Source: Cudoniella acicularis (lineage: Eukaryota > Ascomycota > Leotiomycetes > Helotiales > Helotiaceae). Taken from it: DNA of 36,039 nt. The stretch covers positions 1 to 36,039 of the forward strand of contig JAAMPI010000478.1 of NCBI GenBank assembly GCA_013054445.1, written 5' to 3'. The notes below the pieces were generated by a model. That model made no database searches and was not told the origin of the DNA. It saw only the letters and a list, made by a program, of their open reading frames with translations. Numbering within the stretch: the stretch's first letter is position 1; each line of letters begins with the position of its first letter. Below, piece by piece: positions 20,114 to 30,405 of this stretch. The position numbers and the translations under genes are program-made.

Positions 20114-21388
20114 TGCGACAGGGAGGCTGCTGATGTCGACGAAATGCGTCGAACGTTACCTGTGAAGGGTTAAGATTGTGGATGAGATGTCGGAACTTGT
20201 CGCTCCAAAGCCGGAATTCGGTTTGGGCTGCGCGAAGGGGGTAATAGCTTCATAAATAGACGGCGAGGCAGGAAAATGATGTGCTACACAGAGGAAGAGA
20301 ATAAGGCAAATAGTTCACTAGAGTACGTACCACCCGCGATAGAGAAATTTCCTTTTGCTGATTTATTTTGGAAGAGTCAGTGGTTGGTTCAGGATAGAAT
20401 TGGTTCAATGTGTTGTTCAGCAGATGATCGATAGGATTGGAAGTGCCAAGATCAACTAAGGAAAGTGTTCATTCATTTGATAGATTTTGTTAAGTTTCCA
20501 TGTGCAAACTAACCTGGTTTTTAAAACTGAAGTGAGCGTCAAAAGCTTAGAATTTAGAAATATCTGGTATAGCTATCAGGCAGCTGCAAATTCTGTTCGT
20601 GGTGTATTGTTCTTCTGTGTTAAGCAAGAAAAATGCAAAAACTATAACGAGATAAATGAACGACTTTTATAATACCTATCTCATTGTGAGACATTAAACT
20701 CCCTTTATTGTCTAATGTCTTTTTGAAGTAAAAGAAACTTGTTGATCCACTATGTCTTACCTAGAACCCTACTCCGAGCGCTCCACCACGCCCCATATGA
20801 AACTAGCGCCATATGTAGGTGCCTTGCGACCGTCTAGTAACGGTAAAAATTGCAAAGGCGGTGTGGAATATGTAGGAGTATGCTCTACCGTTGAGCTATC
20901 TAACCACAGAAAATGTTTGTCCTTGTTGAAGCGAAAATCCTTATTTTGGTATAAGAGGGTGAATTGGGAAAGTGGGAAGACGGGGAGTTCTCCCAAAGTC
21001 CGAGCATTCCCGAGGGAAGGGCAGGGAGGGAGAGATAAGGGTAAAGGGAAGTGTATATGTCCATTTGGTAGGAAACTGGGGTCCGAGAATTCCCGATAGG
21101 AGGGTTGGGGGTTTGAGGTTGAGAGTTTGTATATGCGCTCGTCTTATCCTTCAATTCTGCCTTAAATTCTTTCTGTCATGTCATAGAAGGAGAATTACAC
21201 AGCTTTATAGATTACCAACTTTTGAATAAAGCAATGATCTTTTGTGGTTCAAGAATACTTGCATGTTTACATTTTATTTCTGTTAATCCTTACGACATCT
21301 TTGAAGTTCCTCAAGCGAAAGAAATTATTTTGTTCCAAACTAGCGACTTGCATAAACATCGTGCTGCGCACATGCCAACAACATTTCC
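20114..21388. other. Non-coding interval with a tRNA-like fragment
   Basis: No protein gene supported. On the minus strand, near 20902-20880, TAGCTCAACGGTAGAGCA is a perfect tRNA D-arm/box A sequence (stems GCTC/GAGC). About 50 bases further, GGTCGCAAGGC weakly resembles the start of a T-arm, but no proper anticodon arm, T-loop or acceptor pairing can be drawn. It is best described as a tRNA pseudogene or a SINE-like head. Confidence 0.35.
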
Positions 21389-22430
21389 TCAAACAGTCCT
21401 CCCAGCGACTAGAGATTCAACAGTCTCCCCCAAGCTCTGCACAGGCAAACCCAACATCTCATTAGCAACCAACGCATCCGTCAAAAAATCACTCCCATAC
21501 CCCTCACCCAACATATTTACCTTCAACAAAAGCAACAACCCGTTATAATCACCCTTTCCAAACAACTCTTTTCCTTCCCTCTCTGCAGCTTCCGTTGTAG
21601 AAGTCGTAACATCCCATTTCTTCCCGGTAGCTTTCTCTAGCGCTGCTAGAATTTGATTCTGCGTAACGGTGAAAGAGTGAATGCAGAGATATTTATTGCG
21701 TGTTTCGGCAGGCTTGGAGAGAGCTGCGACAACGGAGTTGCCAATTTGACTTAGGTTCGAGGTTGAGAAAGGACGATTCCCGCCGTCGAAAATGATGGCG
21801 GAGTGTTTGGTGATGTCGAAACCTATGAGGCCGAATTGCAGACCCTGATCCATCCATTCATCAGCACTTCTACCTTGACACTCATTTGCAAAAAAAAAAG
21901 TCTTCCACTCACCCAGTCAAAAGCAGGCCCGGCAGGGATGGCCGTCCAACTCAACCCCTTCTCCTCTTTCTCCTTCAAATACTCAATAACTTCTCCCTTC
22001 ATTTTGAAGAATGGGACCAGAGCTTGAGTTTTCGCATTCAAAGTGTTGCTTCCATATTCACTGGGCAGAAATCTCTTCACCCCAGCTTTGACAGCCGCAT
22101 CGATGATTTTAATTTCGTCTTTGAAACCTTCTGCTCCAAGGGCGCAGACAACAGCATCTTGACCAGTGAAAGCGGAAATGAGACTTGACTGGCTATAGTC
22201 GGATTTTATGACGTTGAGGGAGGGGGCAAAGGTTTTGGTGGAGGCGGTGCGAGTTAGGATTGTGGTGTGGAATTGTGGGGAGGAGAGGAGGGCGGTGAGG
22301 ATTGAGGCGCCAATGTTGCCGCTTCCCTGTGGTATGGTTTTCTTAGATGGCAATTGTGGATAGGATTTGGATTAGATTTGGAGGTTAGACTTACACCGAT
22401 GAGGATAACGTTCTTGATTATTTCTGCCAT
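21389..22430 (-). CDS. NmrA-like / isoflavone-reductase-type NAD(P)-binding oxidoreductase
   Basis: Three minus-strand exons, 22430-22395, 22326-21913 and 21844-21389, with two 68-nt introns (GTAAGT and GTGAGT donors), give 301 aa, the usual length for the family. The first intron falls inside the dinucleotide-binding motif: exon 1 ends VILIG and exon 2 begins GSGNIG, making the GGxGxxG loop at residues 12-18. Other family marks are a basic residue after the second strand (ILTRTAS), VVCALG, KRFLPSEYGSN (about 97-106) and the catalytic-type Lys region FFKMKGEV (about 118-125). The last exon restores the expected DW-GLQFGLIGFDI join. Such enzymes reduce small aromatic or terpenoid substrates or act as redox-sensing regulators; the substrate is unknown. 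It is intact and uninterrupted, unlike the genes that follow it. Confidence 0.88.
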
Positions 22431-23203
22431 TTTAGATGTTTGAATTTAAGCAAAGGCCGCTTGATTCTTAGAAGGATGCAATGAATGATTGAGATCTGAA
22501 GTTTAAAACTCGGAAAGGGGAGGGAAACCTCGGTATAAATGCATCAAAAATATTTTATCCACACTTCCCAGATTAAAAAAAAAGATGACAATCGTAACAG
22601 CGTCTTTGAAATCAAACGGCGGAAACTCTCCATTTCTCTCAAAACAGGTGTTGCGAGTTACTAATAGAATTTCAGATCCGTTGGTGTTTTCGCTAAATGC
22701 TCAGGGGGAATTAGCTCGTCAGCAGCCCCACTAGCGGAAGAGGTCCGCTGCTTACATGAACAACTTCACAATTCCGCGCATGAATAATGCCATAGAAAGA
22801 TTAACCCTAGAAGTCCACTCCCTTCACTAAGCGCTTGGATTACGAAAATTTACCTATAACTACGAATAGTGGCTCTTTAGTTCAAAAAAATTCATCGTTC
22901 ATTCAAAAATTTTAAAAAAATCTGGTTTCGTTGATCAGCCCTAACATTAGAAGGAATGCTACCTCAGCAGGCCGACCTGGCGCTAGCACAAAATCCCCTA
23001 TTTGAATCAAGCCTACTCCAGCAGAGCACTCCAACCTCTTATCCGCCTCCACCCCGTTCCCATCTCTCCTAATCCCCTCGAGCCTCCCTACAAACCCCTT
23101 CCTTATCTGTCTGAATTATGGTTTGACACCGCCACCGCGTCTCTTTAAGGCATTTTCTTGGGATTTGTGCATGGCATTTGAAGAGGATGAGTGAAGGTTC
23201 GGC
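22431..23203. other. Non-coding interval
   Basis: Promoter side of the NmrA-like gene, then sequence with no supportable gene. Confidence 0.45.
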
Positions 23204-23762
23204 TCAAGAATCTGGGGGGGTGGGGGGTTCGAGGTTAATTGCCGCACCCTCGAAAAGGCCTGGCACGCAAGGGAGACGTGGTTCGCGTGGACGTAAAGTT
23301 GGAGCAGACACTTGAAGTGTAGGTTGCTTGAGAAGTCTAGTTTGTTAGCTCACGACAAGATATTTCTGTACAACACAATCGGGACTTACTCTTTGTAGGA
23401 ATTGGACAGTTGATCGATTATTTTCTCAATCGGCGCTATTCGATCGCCAATCTTCTTGACTGTGGCATTCCGTTTGCATATGTCCCATAACGGGATATGA
23501 AACTTAATATCGCGCTGCTGTTGTGCCATCCACAGAACTTTTGCCTCCGAAAGCCTGCCTTAGATAAATCTCAAATCTTTCCTCAATTATTCCCTTTCGT
23601 GTTCGAGGTATTGGTTATCTGAAATCCGTTCGGATTCGAAGAGTTGAAATTGCCCTGTAGCTCAAGTGAGCCTTCGAAGAAGTATGGGTGAATATTCTCC
23701 GCAAGCCACTTGATAGCTCCCCAAGTTACTTTAACGATTAAAATTATTGATGCTGGGTCCAT
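23204..23762 (-). pseudogene. Two-exon gene remnant of unknown family with in-frame stops
   Basis: On the minus strand a coherent helical frame reads RISDNQYLEHERE, stop, LRKDLRFI, stop, then GRLSEAKVLWMAQQQRD, IKFHIPLWDICKRN and APIEKIIDQLSNSYKE. A good 63-nt intron (23399-23337; GTAAGT, GCTAACA, ACTAG) then joins it to LLKQPTLQVSAPTLRPRE, LPCVPGLFEGAAINLEPP and a TGA at 23206-23204. Both internal stops (23589-23587, 23562-23560) are TAA. A possible start, ATG 23762 (MDPASIILIVKVTW), is in a different frame from the main body, so an indel or unseen intron lies between. I do not recognise the family. The intact splice signals and protein-like body show that it was once a gene. Confidence 0.5.
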
Positions 23763-24017
23763 ATTCGTTGACTTTAGGGAGACAAATCTCTTCGGAGGTT
23801 GCGAGGTAGAAAAAAACCCAATATTAATAGTTCATAGAGATCATCAAAGGATGACTTCAGCATAGGCGGAAACGAGATGCTATATGCTGGCATGAGCAAC
23901 AAGTGAAAACAATTGCGTGGTTTTCAAAATGGAAACACTTCTCCAAGTCATTCCCACCCATTCAACCCGAATCATTATGTTTTCTGCCCTCACTAATCCC
24001 TCTATCTGCCAGCAATG

Positions 24018-25540
24018 TCACTTGTCCTTCAACAATTTCCCCAATAGCCCTTTTTTCTTGATTTTCGTTTGCGATTCCATTTGGGCTTGGTCCGTTTCTG
24101 TATCTTGGGTAGTGTTGGTCCGAGATTTTTCCTTTTCTCCGCTCCTTTCAAGTAGGATCGCGTCTTTGACGAGCAATGCAAGCCCAATGTTCACGGAAAG
24201 GCGCCTAAGTCAGCTGCATGAGTAAGATTGTAAACAGATGACAGGAGAAAAACTCACGGCGCTTCCAATATCTCTACCAGAGAACCGTGGATAGTAGATT
24301 AATCTCGATGGATCTCTCGTAAAATTCGGTCTTTGACGAGCGGGTACAAGACCCCTCCGCCTGTTAGGATTACCTTCTTTTATTTATGAATAAAAAACTG
24401 TGCAAAACTGGTCTCAAGATCAATATTTACAAATCTGACCTTCTTGAGCTCTTCTGCATTCAATGCACTTGAGTGAAACTGCCATAGGTGTGTCAAGCAC
24501 TCCTCAAACATTGCCTCTTTTTTTTTCGCTAAGTCGAGAAATTTTGTGCAATGAGGCCTCACCGGAGAGGGAAATTGAGCTTATAATTCAAGCATAAATG
24601 AGATCTGCGAACTTATTCCGTGTTTTCCCAGTGTAATTTTCTCAACAGACTGGGAAGAAATTTGCTTGACCGACTCCCAGTTGCTGTTCAAGAGTAAATC
24701 TGGTGGCAAATCCAGTGGGGTGTTCTCGTGCAAAAACCTTTCGGTAACCTTTTCTTTGAATTTGCGATCAATGCTAGTAGTGCCAAGGCTCTCTGTCCAA
24801 GACCTCGAGCACTGGGGGCCTTCTATCGTTTGCCCTTCAAAGGTATAAAACAGGTCCGCTGTAGCGCCGCCAAGATCAAGTATGAGATTGTTTGCACGTT
24901 CGCCAGTCTGTCTCATGAAACGCAGCCCGTGCAGAACATTGTGCTTCACAAAAGCGATCTTCCAGTTCAAATATAAACCTTGGCGAGTGCCGTGTAGCTT
25001 CAACTGCCCTTCTCACAAGTTTGAGATGTTGTTCACATGCTTCCCCGGGATGCGTTCCCGTCATACAAATTCTCACATAGAGGTCGTCCTGGCCAAGGGT
25101 CCTTGAAATTTTCCGAAAAGCGTGTTGGAAGGCAAGGGACTAGATCTCAACGTATGCTGTTCTGTGTTTCGATTATTTGGTGATTTGTAGTTTAAAATGC
25201 TCCACGATCGGCTCTGCACGGGTTTGGGCATTGACTTGGAAACCAAACCTGGGACTGTCTACTTCTCTTGCAAGGCGAGCCGTGACCTTTTTCGCATTGA
25301 CATACATGACACCATCCGGGGGAAATTCTGGCCACTGAGCGACTTTGCTCATCAAATCTATAAAGTCTTTATCTTTCTCGCTTGGCAATTTATCGGTCTC
25401 AAACCAAGACATTACTGAGAACGTCGTTATTTTTGACATTCCAAAGGCCCAAGATTTGACATACCAAGACCATTCATACCCATATCGCAGATAAGAAACA
25501 CAACCACTTGCTGCGGCTTGAAAAAGTCGTTTGGGGCCAT
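24018..25540 (-). pseudogene. Fungal Hsp70-like (actin-like ATPase fold) gene remnant
   Basis: Several minus-strand pieces in the right order look like the Hsp70/HSPA12-like ATPases that many ascomycetes carry in multiple copies. The N-terminal region is MAPNDFFKPQQVVV at 25540, then LMSKVAQWPEFPPDGVMYV and FGFQVNAQTRAEPIVEHFKL (25439-25173). The phosphate-2 motif region is LILDLGGATADLF (near 24890-24850), followed by LGTTSIDRKFKEKV. The adenosine-type motif KVILTGGGVLYPLVKD lies near 24373-24326. A C-terminal part LSVNIGLALLVKDAILLE ends at TGA 24020-24018. The pieces lie in different frames with stops between (for example TAA after TK near 25173 and after REIHRD near 24301), more than introns plausibly explain. 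I therefore call it a decayed copy. Family assignment is by motif only. Confidence 0.55.
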
Positions 25541-26163
25541 GGTATCACCAGGAGCGATTTCACGTAGAGTGTATGGCCAAGTCTCAACAACTATTTAGAA
25601 GCTGGGGTTTGCAAAGTCAACAAGTGAAAAATAAAAGGGCTCGGAATGAACAGTAAGCACTTGAAGGTGGAGTGCTGGGGCTTGTGACCTTAAAATCCGA
25701 ACGGTAAGGTTCAAAGCCTCAAGAACTAGAAAATATCAATCCAAGAGTCGGGCTCAAGGTCTCATGTTCATCCCACAAAGTCTTGTGGTGAGACGGCATA
25801 GTGTTGGTGCAACAGGTAGACTTTTGCAGTGTATTTCTGACCGGGCTGTGGCTTACGGGTGGGCGCCAATGCCGTGCTCCATTAATTGTATCTTCACGCT
25901 TTTAGTTGTTCTACTAGAAATTCACGGAAACACAAAGGATTTTCCAAAGCGCAAGAAATTAGTGCAACAATCCTCCTGCACCACAAACTGCAAAGGGAAA
26001 TAACGTGTGTTTTCGCAGGTAGCCGCTGTTATTGTTCAACGTAACTTCTCAGATTGTCTCGAACATCACTCCCGCTTCCCGCGCTGCTACAGCAAACAAA
26101 GGGATTTGATGACATCAAAAGTAGCCTCGCTCAGGTCATGCTTAGGTTAAAGTCTCTGAATTA
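25541..26163. other. Non-coding interval
   Basis: No gene supported. It ends in the TA dinucleotide (26162-26163) that flanks the inverted-repeat element. Confidence 0.45.
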
Positions 26164-26426
26164 GGTCTGTTTAATGAATTAACGAATCAAGGATCTTAAA
26201 TTCAATATTCATATTCACCGAAAAACATTAAATTCCTGAATAATTCTGAATAAACTCGCATTCATATTAAACCTTGTCAAGCCCCTATTTATGAATCAGT
26301 TCATGAATCTAGACTTCTCATTCGCTATTCGAAATCCTCTAGTTCGTATTCGATTCGTTGAGTAATATCACGAATATATTCGTAAATAATTCTGAATATT
26401 ACTTTTCATAATTCATTGAACAGACC
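26164..26426. mobile_element. MITE-like element with terminal inverted repeats and TA target duplication
   Basis: The left end GGTCTGTTTAATGAATTA and the right end TAATTCATTGAACAGACC are inverted repeats of 18 bp with one mismatch. Each is flanked outside by TA (26162-26163 and 26427-26428), the target duplication of Tc1/mariner-type transposons. The 263-bp body is strongly AT-rich, full of GAATATTC/ATTCG motifs and has no coding capacity, so it would have to be moved by a transposase encoded elsewhere. The structure is seen directly; the superfamily is inferred from the TA duplication. Confidence 0.75.
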
Positions 26427-26551
26427 TATTTTCAGTTCACTTTAATATCAACTCCCATCCTCACTTCCATTCTTATTCCTACTTACTTCCCATTACAATT
26501 CATTCCCGCTGCCATTAAGATCATCTTAGTCCCACAATTAAGCAAACCACC

Positions 26552-27548
26552 ATGGTCATCAACGGCAACGTACTCGCTGGGGTGGGTTGTGCAGCATTTG
26601 TTAGTGGATTACTCCTCGGGGCTACTATACTTGTCCTCTACCAGCGTCTGCGACGTTCAGCCTCCGGGGCACAACATCGTCAACAGATGGTATCACCATC
26701 ATCCCCCGTATCAAGTCATCTTCACCTACATGCCCCTCACCAGGCTCATTAGTGGTACCCGCAACCTAATGGGTTTGACCACAAAGAACACAACATCATG
26801 ACCACCCTTGAATCCGACGAAGCGAAAATCCTATGCGAACATCTCCAGTCCGCCATATCTCACTTCGCAATCTCAGCCAAATGGAAAGAGCTCTCAACTA
26901 GCACACTTCATGCACTTACTACCGACGCCTTTGCTACTGCTTCACATAAAATGATTACGATTGTACACCTATTTCTACCGAAAACCCTTCGTTTGAGACT
27001 ATCCTTGTGCCTAATTGGTTTGCTATCGCCCCACCTCTTCTCCAAGCCTGAGACAAGGATATCCGGCCTCACCCATCTCCTCTCTGTCCTTGTATTCCCC
27101 AACATTAGCCTCGGCGGTTTTGGTCCAGCGGAATGGAACCTCCTCTCACCGCATCTTGCAGGCCTTGCGCAAGAGATCGCGGAATTACAAAAAAAAAAGC
27201 GATATGTAGCCGTAACCTTCTGCTCCCTACTTCTCTTTTCTATTTTCTGTTGCTAACCTCGATCTCCTCATAGATTCGACAGATCCATTTTACGTTTGGT
27301 CTTTAGAAAAACTCCGAATCTACGCGCTGATCAGCCTTTATCCTTCTATTTTCCCCACCCCTGCCCTTGAGCACCAGGAAAAGCAGCCACCAACCCAAAA
27401 TCACGCCATCTCACGCCTTGAAAAACTTTTGGTCGATCTCCTTGTCCCATATATACAAATTGCTGAGAAGGAGACGGGAGCGCTGTGGTATATGCTGGAA
27501 ATAGCAGGTCGACTCGGCGCTTGTGTGCACAAGGAATTGCTGCCCTAA
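26552..27548 (+). pseudogene. Broken gene for a predicted single-pass membrane protein, family unknown
   Basis: ATG 26552 (CACCATGG context) opens MVINGNVLAGVGCAAFVSGL, with a clear transmembrane segment at about residues 8-30 followed by basic YQRLRRS. The frame meets TAG at 26750-26752 and continues in the same frame as WYPQPNGFDHKEHN, then ESDEAKILCEHLQSAISHF and PAEWNLLSPHLAGLAQEI. A run of ten A (27189-27198) precedes a likely intron (27206 or 27212 to 27273, GCTAAC branch, CATAG acceptor). Exon 2 (27274-27548) reads DSTDPFYVWSLEKLRIYAL, EKLLVDLLVPYIQIAEKE and LGACVHKELLP, then stops, but joins in frame only if the A-run were one base longer. Two independent lesions suggest decay; the A-run could instead be a sequencing error. 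No known domain is recognised. Confidence 0.55.
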
Positions 27549-28721
27549 GGTTAGAGCTGGGAGACAACAAAGGAGAACATATAAGTGTTTCGGTTTGCCC
27601 TAGCAAAACACAGGATCTAGCAAGTACACACTCCTCTATTTCTTGCATTTCAAATCGTCGGCGATGCATCTGGAGTACGAAACCCCTCCAAAAACCCCGC
27701 CGAGTCATCAGGCTTCAGTTCGACCCGAATTATAATATAGCTGAAGAACTCTTAGAGGAAAACGAGACTGGTTTTTCGCATGATGGATAAATGAGACTAG
27801 ATAGTTTAGCGCGCAAAAAGTGTCGTTGATAGCATGGATTAATCGGAGATTTTCTCACTAATTTCGGTTTGAGTCTTGAGAAAAGCATTAAGATTTGCCC
27901 TTTTGCTATCGGTAGTTTAGTCGTCGAGGCTAGCACAGCGCTCCTCTCGCTACTTCGCCGGCTAGAGGACCTTGAATTGAGCAGTCACTCCGATTGACTC
28001 TCAGAATTCTTTGACTGCTCGTGAATCACAAATGCTGGGAAAGGCTCTCAATTCAAACACCCCTGAAAGATCATTCCAGTAGGACTGTGTACACGGTCTA
28101 CAACCTCATTGACTTACATATAAAAAACTAGCAGTGCAGTGTTAATGAAATGGGAGTTGAGGTGTACCGCTGACTCGGCTATCTTATTTAAATAGAATTA
28201 ATTTAGAGCGACTTGGGAGCTTTCTAGGGGTCACGGCTAGGCAGGATCAGATTTTTCGCTGCGCTCGGCAATCATGAGATGCGCATAAACTCATGAATTT
28301 TATACTTGAATCGAGTATAAAGTAAGTTAAGGTAGTAAGTAGTATGGGGAGGTTGCGGGGTAATGTTGTTCCGTTCCGCCTCTGCCTACCACCTGCACTT
28401 GCGCAGGTGGCACTAGACTGAATTGGGACTAGGATGTACAAATCTCGTCGTGACTTCCACACGAGCAAAAATATCTTTATCGCGCCGCGTTGCGTTTGAC
28501 GAGGTTCCCGATCGATCGATTGGATTTCGAGGATGGTATGTACTATTCTGCCTAGAGTAGGCCAAAGTATCTCATGCAATATGCAAAGCTGCCGCCGGGC
28601 CGCCGTCCGCCAGCAAATCAAACAGGACAGCTAATCGCAACCTGAAGCGCCCACTTGCACACTTCGACCCATCCTGCGACCCAACAACTATCAGCGCGTT
28701 CTGCGACCCCGCTAGGTCATC
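27549..28721. other. Non-coding interval
   Basis: No supportable gene in 1.2 kb. A minus-strand open frame at 28247-28621 has no motif and is not convincing. A hairpin CACCTGC-ACTTGC-GCAGGTG lies near 28391-28410. The last part is the promoter region of the DUF7924 gene. Confidence 0.45.
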
Positions 28722-30293
28722 ATGATCCTTCAAAAGATGGACTCTGCCTCTATGAGTTGTCTTGAAATGCAAGGCTCCACGAAGGCACTTCGAACTGAGA
28801 GCGGCGAAGCAGAGGTAACTAACTTCCTACCCCTCCATATTAGTTCAAGACTAATGAAGAATTTTAAGCAGATTCTGCAGAAGCAGCAACGGCCACAGCA
28901 GCAGCAGCAACAACAGCCAAAGCCTCTCCCTCCCAAACGTTCACACGCATCGTTCCTCGAAGACCTTGTGGAACCCCTCCCATCGAGTCCTGCTCCAAAA
29001 AGATACCGTCCTGAGTCTGTAAAGAGTTTTGTTACACATTGGGTCGAGTCTACTTCAGGCTCGGAAATATACCGACAACGAAACTGCCGGTCAGATACTC
29101 TTTTGAGGAACTTGCACGGCGAATTTATCTCCAGGAGATTTACGAAATCGGCGCCGGGTATGGAATGCAGACGGGACAGTAACGGATTCGCACTCCCCCC
29201 AACACCTGCTTCTATCAAGCCACGTTCGGACCATGCAGATGCAGAGTCTTGGGGCGGCCCATCAGTCGCGCCCTCAGATATGACCGATGCCTCTACTGGT
29301 TCAACTCGAAAGACCCTTGTTGAGGACCCCTATTATCGGAACGATAACTTGGCGGAGAACAATATCTATTTTCGCGATTTTTGGGAGGAATTCCCAGAAG
29401 ACATTAGTAGACTTGTTGATGATGTACGCAAAGACCGTGACTCCCCGGGCCCATCATCGGATCAGCTCAGGCAGGACACACGTTTATACGCTCTAGAAAA
29501 GGGAACCGCAGAGCCTGCTGTAGAAAATTACTTCAAGGCTAATATTTTCCCTGACCCTGGTGAATTGGACGGTGTTCAGCGCATTGACAAAAGTCAAATG
29601 GTCAAACAATTTGTTCCAAATGTTGGATCAAAGCTTAAAGTCAGCACTCCTGTGCCCGACATACTTTATGGATATAACCGCCTGGGAGCATTCCCTGAGG
29701 AACAAATCCAGCTCCAGTTTCGTTCTATGGGTAAAGAGATGCTAGCCAACACTCAGGAGCTAGTGTATCCATTCTTCGTCATCGAGTTCAAAGCCGATGG
29801 TCCTGGAGGGTCTGGGAGTATGTGGGTGGCGACGAACCAATGTCTTGGGGCCTCTGCAACCTGCGTTAGCATTTCCGAACGCCTCAATCGCCGATTGAGG
29901 CAATGCACAAACCCAAAGGTCCAACCAATTGACAGTGCTGCATTCAGCATCGCTATGAACGGCACGGAGGCGCGACTCTATGTATCGTGGAAGCATGACG
30001 AGCTGAAGTACTACATGCGAAAGGTCGATAGCTTTTTGCTTCAGAAGCCCAGAGAGTATGTAGAGTTCCGCAAACACGTCTTGAACATCATCGACTGGGG
30101 CAAAGAGAAACGTCTAAAAGAGATTCGAAGATCGTTGGAGAGCCTCCTAGAGAAGAATAGGAAGATTGCCTCTGAAGAGGCTAAGTCTCGCCCACCGCCT
30201 TCAGATGATTCAGGGAGTGGCAGCGGTCGAAAGCGCAAATCCTCATCGTCCCGTGGAGGTAATGGCAAAGGCAAAGGCGGAGCAAGTGCCTGA
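28722..30293 (+). CDS. DUF7924-type protein with a PD-(D/E)XK nuclease-like core
   Basis: Intronless, 523 aa, from ATG 28722 (a second ATG five codons on would also serve). The N-terminus has a poly-Gln run (QKQQRPQQQQQQQPK, about 53-67) and basic stretches. Residues 97-130 (ESVKSFVTHWVES, then RNCRSDTLLRNLH) resemble the N-terminal signature of this fungal family. The C-terminal domain has PDILYGY at 312-318 and PFFVIEFKAD at 350-359, i.e. Asp313 and the E355-x-K357 pair spaced as in PD-(D/E)XK nuclease folds, plus NQCLGASAT at 372-380. The tail is a charged helix and a Ser/Gly/Lys-rich end (GRKRKSSSSRGG) that could be a nuclear signal. Such proteins are common, multi-copy and uncharacterised in fungi; nuclease activity is inferred from fold motifs only. 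It is intact and lies next to decayed genes and a repeat cluster. Confidence 0.8.
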   Translation: MILQKMDSASMSCLEMQGSTKALRTESGEAEVTNFLPLHISSRLMKNFKQILQKQQRPQQQQQQQPKPLPPKRSHASFLEDLVEPLPSSPAPKRYRPESVKSFVTHWVESTSGSEIYRQRNCRSDTLLRNLHGEFISRRFTKSAPGMECRRDSNGFALPPTPASIKPRSDHADAESWGGPSVAPSDMTDASTGSTRKTLVEDPYYRNDNLAENNIYFRDFWEEFPEDISRLVDDVRKDRDSPGPSSDQLRQDTRLYALEKGTAEPAVENYFKANIFPDPGELDGVQRIDKSQMVKQFVPNVGSKLKVSTPVPDILYGYNRLGAFPEEQIQLQFRSMGKEMLANTQELVYPFFVIEFKADGPGGSGSMWVATNQCLGASATCVSISERLNRRLRQCTNPKVQPIDSAAFSIAMNGTEARLYVSWKHDELKYYMRKVDSFLLQKPREYVEFRKHVLNIIDWGKEKRLKEIRRSLESLLEKNRKIASEEAKSRPPPSDDSGSGSGRKRKSSSSRGGNGKGKGGASA

Positions 30294-30405
30294 GCCTTTC
30301 GCCAGTTTATAGATGTGAAATAATTATTATCTCTTCACACAACCACAGATGTCGTGGCGGGTGACACCTTGAGTCCAGAGGGACTCGCTATCAATTTTTG
30401 GGACT

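Noticed and set aside
28247..28621. Minus-strand 124-codon open frame
   Set aside because: No recognisable motif or composition; it overlaps likely promoter sequence of the DUF7924 gene.
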